Origin: Lentilactobacillus parabuchneri DSM 5707 = NBRC 107865
GTDB taxonomy: Bacteria; Bacillota; Bacilli; Lactobacillales; Lactobacillaceae
Assembly: GCF_001435315.1 (NCBI RefSeq)
Contig: NZ_AZGK01000002.1
Location: forward strand, 200,763-264,762
Direction of reading: 5' to 3'
DNA length: 64,000 nt
The notes beneath the pieces were generated by a model. That model searched no databases and was not told the origin of the DNA. It saw nothing but the letters and a program-made list of their open reading frames with translations. Numbering within the stretch: position 1 is the stretch's first letter; each line of letters starts with the position of its first letter. Shown here one piece after another: positions 62,794-64,000 of this stretch. The position numbers and the translations under genes are program-made.

Positions 62794-63990
62794 ATGACCA
62801 AAGTTTTAGCTGTTCTGTATCCGGACCCCGTTGATGGGTTCCCGCCAAAGTACGTTCGAGATGATGTTCCAAAGATTACCCATTATCCGGATGGATCAAC
62901 GGTACCGACTCCTGAAGGGATTGATTTCAAGCCTGGCGAGTTACTGGGAAGTGTTTCCGGTGGCCTTGGTTTGAAGAAATACTTGGAGTCAAAAGGGGTT
63001 GAATTTGTCGTCACATCCGATAAAGAGGGACCTGATTCCGTATTTGAAAAGGAATTACCAACCGCTGATGTTGTGATTTCACAGCCATTTTGGCCGGCAT
63101 ATCTAACGGCTGATTTGATTGCGAAAGCCAAGAACTTAAAGTTGGCCATCACTGCCGGAATTGGATCTGATCACGTTGATTTGAACGCTGCTAATGAGCA
63201 CAACATTACCGTTGCCGAAGTCACGTATAGTAACAGTGTCAGCGTGGCAGAAGCCGAAGTCATGCAGTTATTGGCGTTAGTCCGAAACTTCATTCCGGCT
63301 CATGATATCGTCAAAGCTGGTGGCTGGAATATTGCTGACGCTGCTTCTCGGGCCTATGATCTTGAAGGGATGACGGTTGGTGTAATTGGCGCTGGCCGAA
63401 TTGGTCGGGCCGTCTTGGAGCGATTGAAACCATTTGGCGTTAAATTAGTCTACAACCAACGTCATCAATTACCTGCCGACGTTGAGAAGGATCTGGGGTT
63501 AACCTACTATCCAGACGTTCATGAAATGGTTAAGGTTGTGGACGCCGTTGTTTTGGCTGCACCATTACACGCCCAAACCTATCACTTGTTTAACGACGAA
63601 GTTCTCGCAACGATGAAACGTGGCGCATACATCGTTAACAATAGCCGTGGTGAAGAAGTTGACCGTGACGCTATCGTTCGTGCTCTGAATTCTGGCCAAA
63701 TCGGCGGCTACTCTGGCGATGTTTGGTACCCACAGCCAGCACCAAAGGATCACCCATGGCGAACAATGCCAAACGAAGCGATGACCCCACATATGTCCGG
63801 AACCACATTGTCAGCCCAAGCTCGATACGCAGCCGGCACCCGTGAAATTCTCGAAGATTTCTTGGAGGACAAACCAATCCGTCCTGAGTACTTAATTGCT
63901 CAAGGTGGGAGTTTGGCCGGTACTGGTGCCAAATCTTACACCGTTAAGAAGGGTGAGGAGACACCAGGTAGTGGCGAGGATGAGAAGTAG
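62794..63990 (+). CDS. fdh: NAD(P)-dependent formate dehydrogenase
   Basis: The 398-residue D-2-hydroxyacid-dehydrogenase-type enzyme oxidises formate to CO2. Formate-site and catalytic residues are in place: Asn147 (YSNSVSVAE), Arg285 (NNSRGEEVDRD), Gln-containing PQPAPKDHPWRTMP and His333 (MTPHMSGTT). The Rossmann motif is VIGAGRIGRAV. At the end of the second strand it reads VYNQRHQL, where NAD-specific FDHs have YTDRH; Gln222 replaces the Asp that excludes NADP. It should therefore accept NADP. AAAGGATCG precedes the ATG. A cre site overlaps its promoter. Confidence 0.95.
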   Translation: MTKVLAVLYPDPVDGFPPKYVRDDVPKITHYPDGSTVPTPEGIDFKPGELLGSVSGGLGLKKYLESKGVEFVVTSDKEGPDSVFEKELPTADVVISQPFWPAYLTADLIAKAKNLKLAITAGIGSDHVDLNAANEHNITVAEVTYSNSVSVAEAEVMQLLALVRNFIPAHDIVKAGGWNIADAASRAYDLEGMTVGVIGAGRIGRAVLERLKPFGVKLVYNQRHQLPADVEKDLGLTYYPDVHEMVKVVDAVVLAAPLHAQTYHLFNDEVLATMKRGAYIVNNSRGEEVDRDAIVRALNSGQIGGYSGDVWYPQPAPKDHPWRTMPNEAMTPHMSGTTLSAQARYAAGTREILEDFLEDKPIRPEYLIAQGGSLAGTGAKSYTVKKGEETPGSGEDEK

Positions 63991-64000
63991 GAGCTCTAAA

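Noticed and set aside
1-64000. CRISPR arrays, insertion sequences, prophage or rRNA genes
   Set aside because: No regularly spaced repeats, transposase or phage genes or rRNA sequence were seen in either strand.

Overview
The window is a chromosomal replication-origin region from a lactic acid bacterium, most likely Lentilactobacillus (the Lactobacillus buchneri/kefiri/hilgardii group). The grounds are a classical low-GC Firmicute origin order (rpmH-dnaA-dnaN-yaaA-recF-gyrB-gyrA), T-box and TPP leaders, an S-layer protein with the Lactobacillus brevis/buchneri type of N-terminus, an NAD(P)-dependent formate dehydrogenase and a lactate oxidase. The genus is inferred from recalled protein similarity, not from a database search.

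Layout. 1-5.5 kb: aroF (DAHP synthase, cut by the window edge, minus strand) with an attenuator that carries an aromatic-rich leader peptide; divergent trpEG behind a Trp T-box; a TPP-riboswitch operon with a YlmB-like deformylase and a YkoE-like ECF component. 5.7-10.5 kb: accessory genes, namely a secreted protein, a 51-residue zinc ribbon next to kptA, a phosphatase, lepB and a Bcr/CflA efflux pump. 10.5-20.3 kb: the left origin arm, transcribed leftward (mnmG, mnmE, jag, yidC, rnpA, rpmH), interrupted by a cation-efflux gene, a T-box-led acetoin reductase, a small membrane protein and glycerate kinase. 20.5-22.4 kb: bipartite oriC flanking dnaA. 22.4-41.5 kb: the right arm, rightward, with dnaN, yaaA, recF, gyrB, gyrA, lactate oxidase, rpsF-ssb-rpsR, an NhaC antiporter (minus strand, T-box), an amino-acid permease, gdpP, rplI and dnaB. 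41.6-45.1 kb: accessory segment with a frameshifted secreted protein, a YhgE-like membrane protein with a divergent TetR regulator, and tRNA-Lys. 45.3-52.3 kb: the walRK-yycHIJ-htrA operon. 52.4-55.9 kb: S-layer-type protein, a lone antitoxin-like peptide, a DnaA-box cluster and rlmH. 56-64 kb: metabolic and surface genes, namely a PuuD-type hydrolase, a GH31 alpha-glucosidase, two small secreted proteins, a hydroxyacyl-CoA dehydrogenase, a tautomerase and formate dehydrogenase, the two dehydrogenases each with a CcpA cre site.

How it works together. Replication initiation, topology and chromosome segregation signals (oriC, gyrase, three parS sites), tRNA wobble modification (mnmE/mnmG), membrane insertion (yidC/jag) and cell-wall homeostasis (WalRK, GdpP, S-layer) surround the origin and mostly read away from it. 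Amino-acid supply is controlled by at least four RNA leaders: a Trp T-box, a probable Met T-box, an NhaC T-box and a peptide-coding aromatic attenuator. No CRISPR array, rRNA operon, prophage or insertion sequence was seen.
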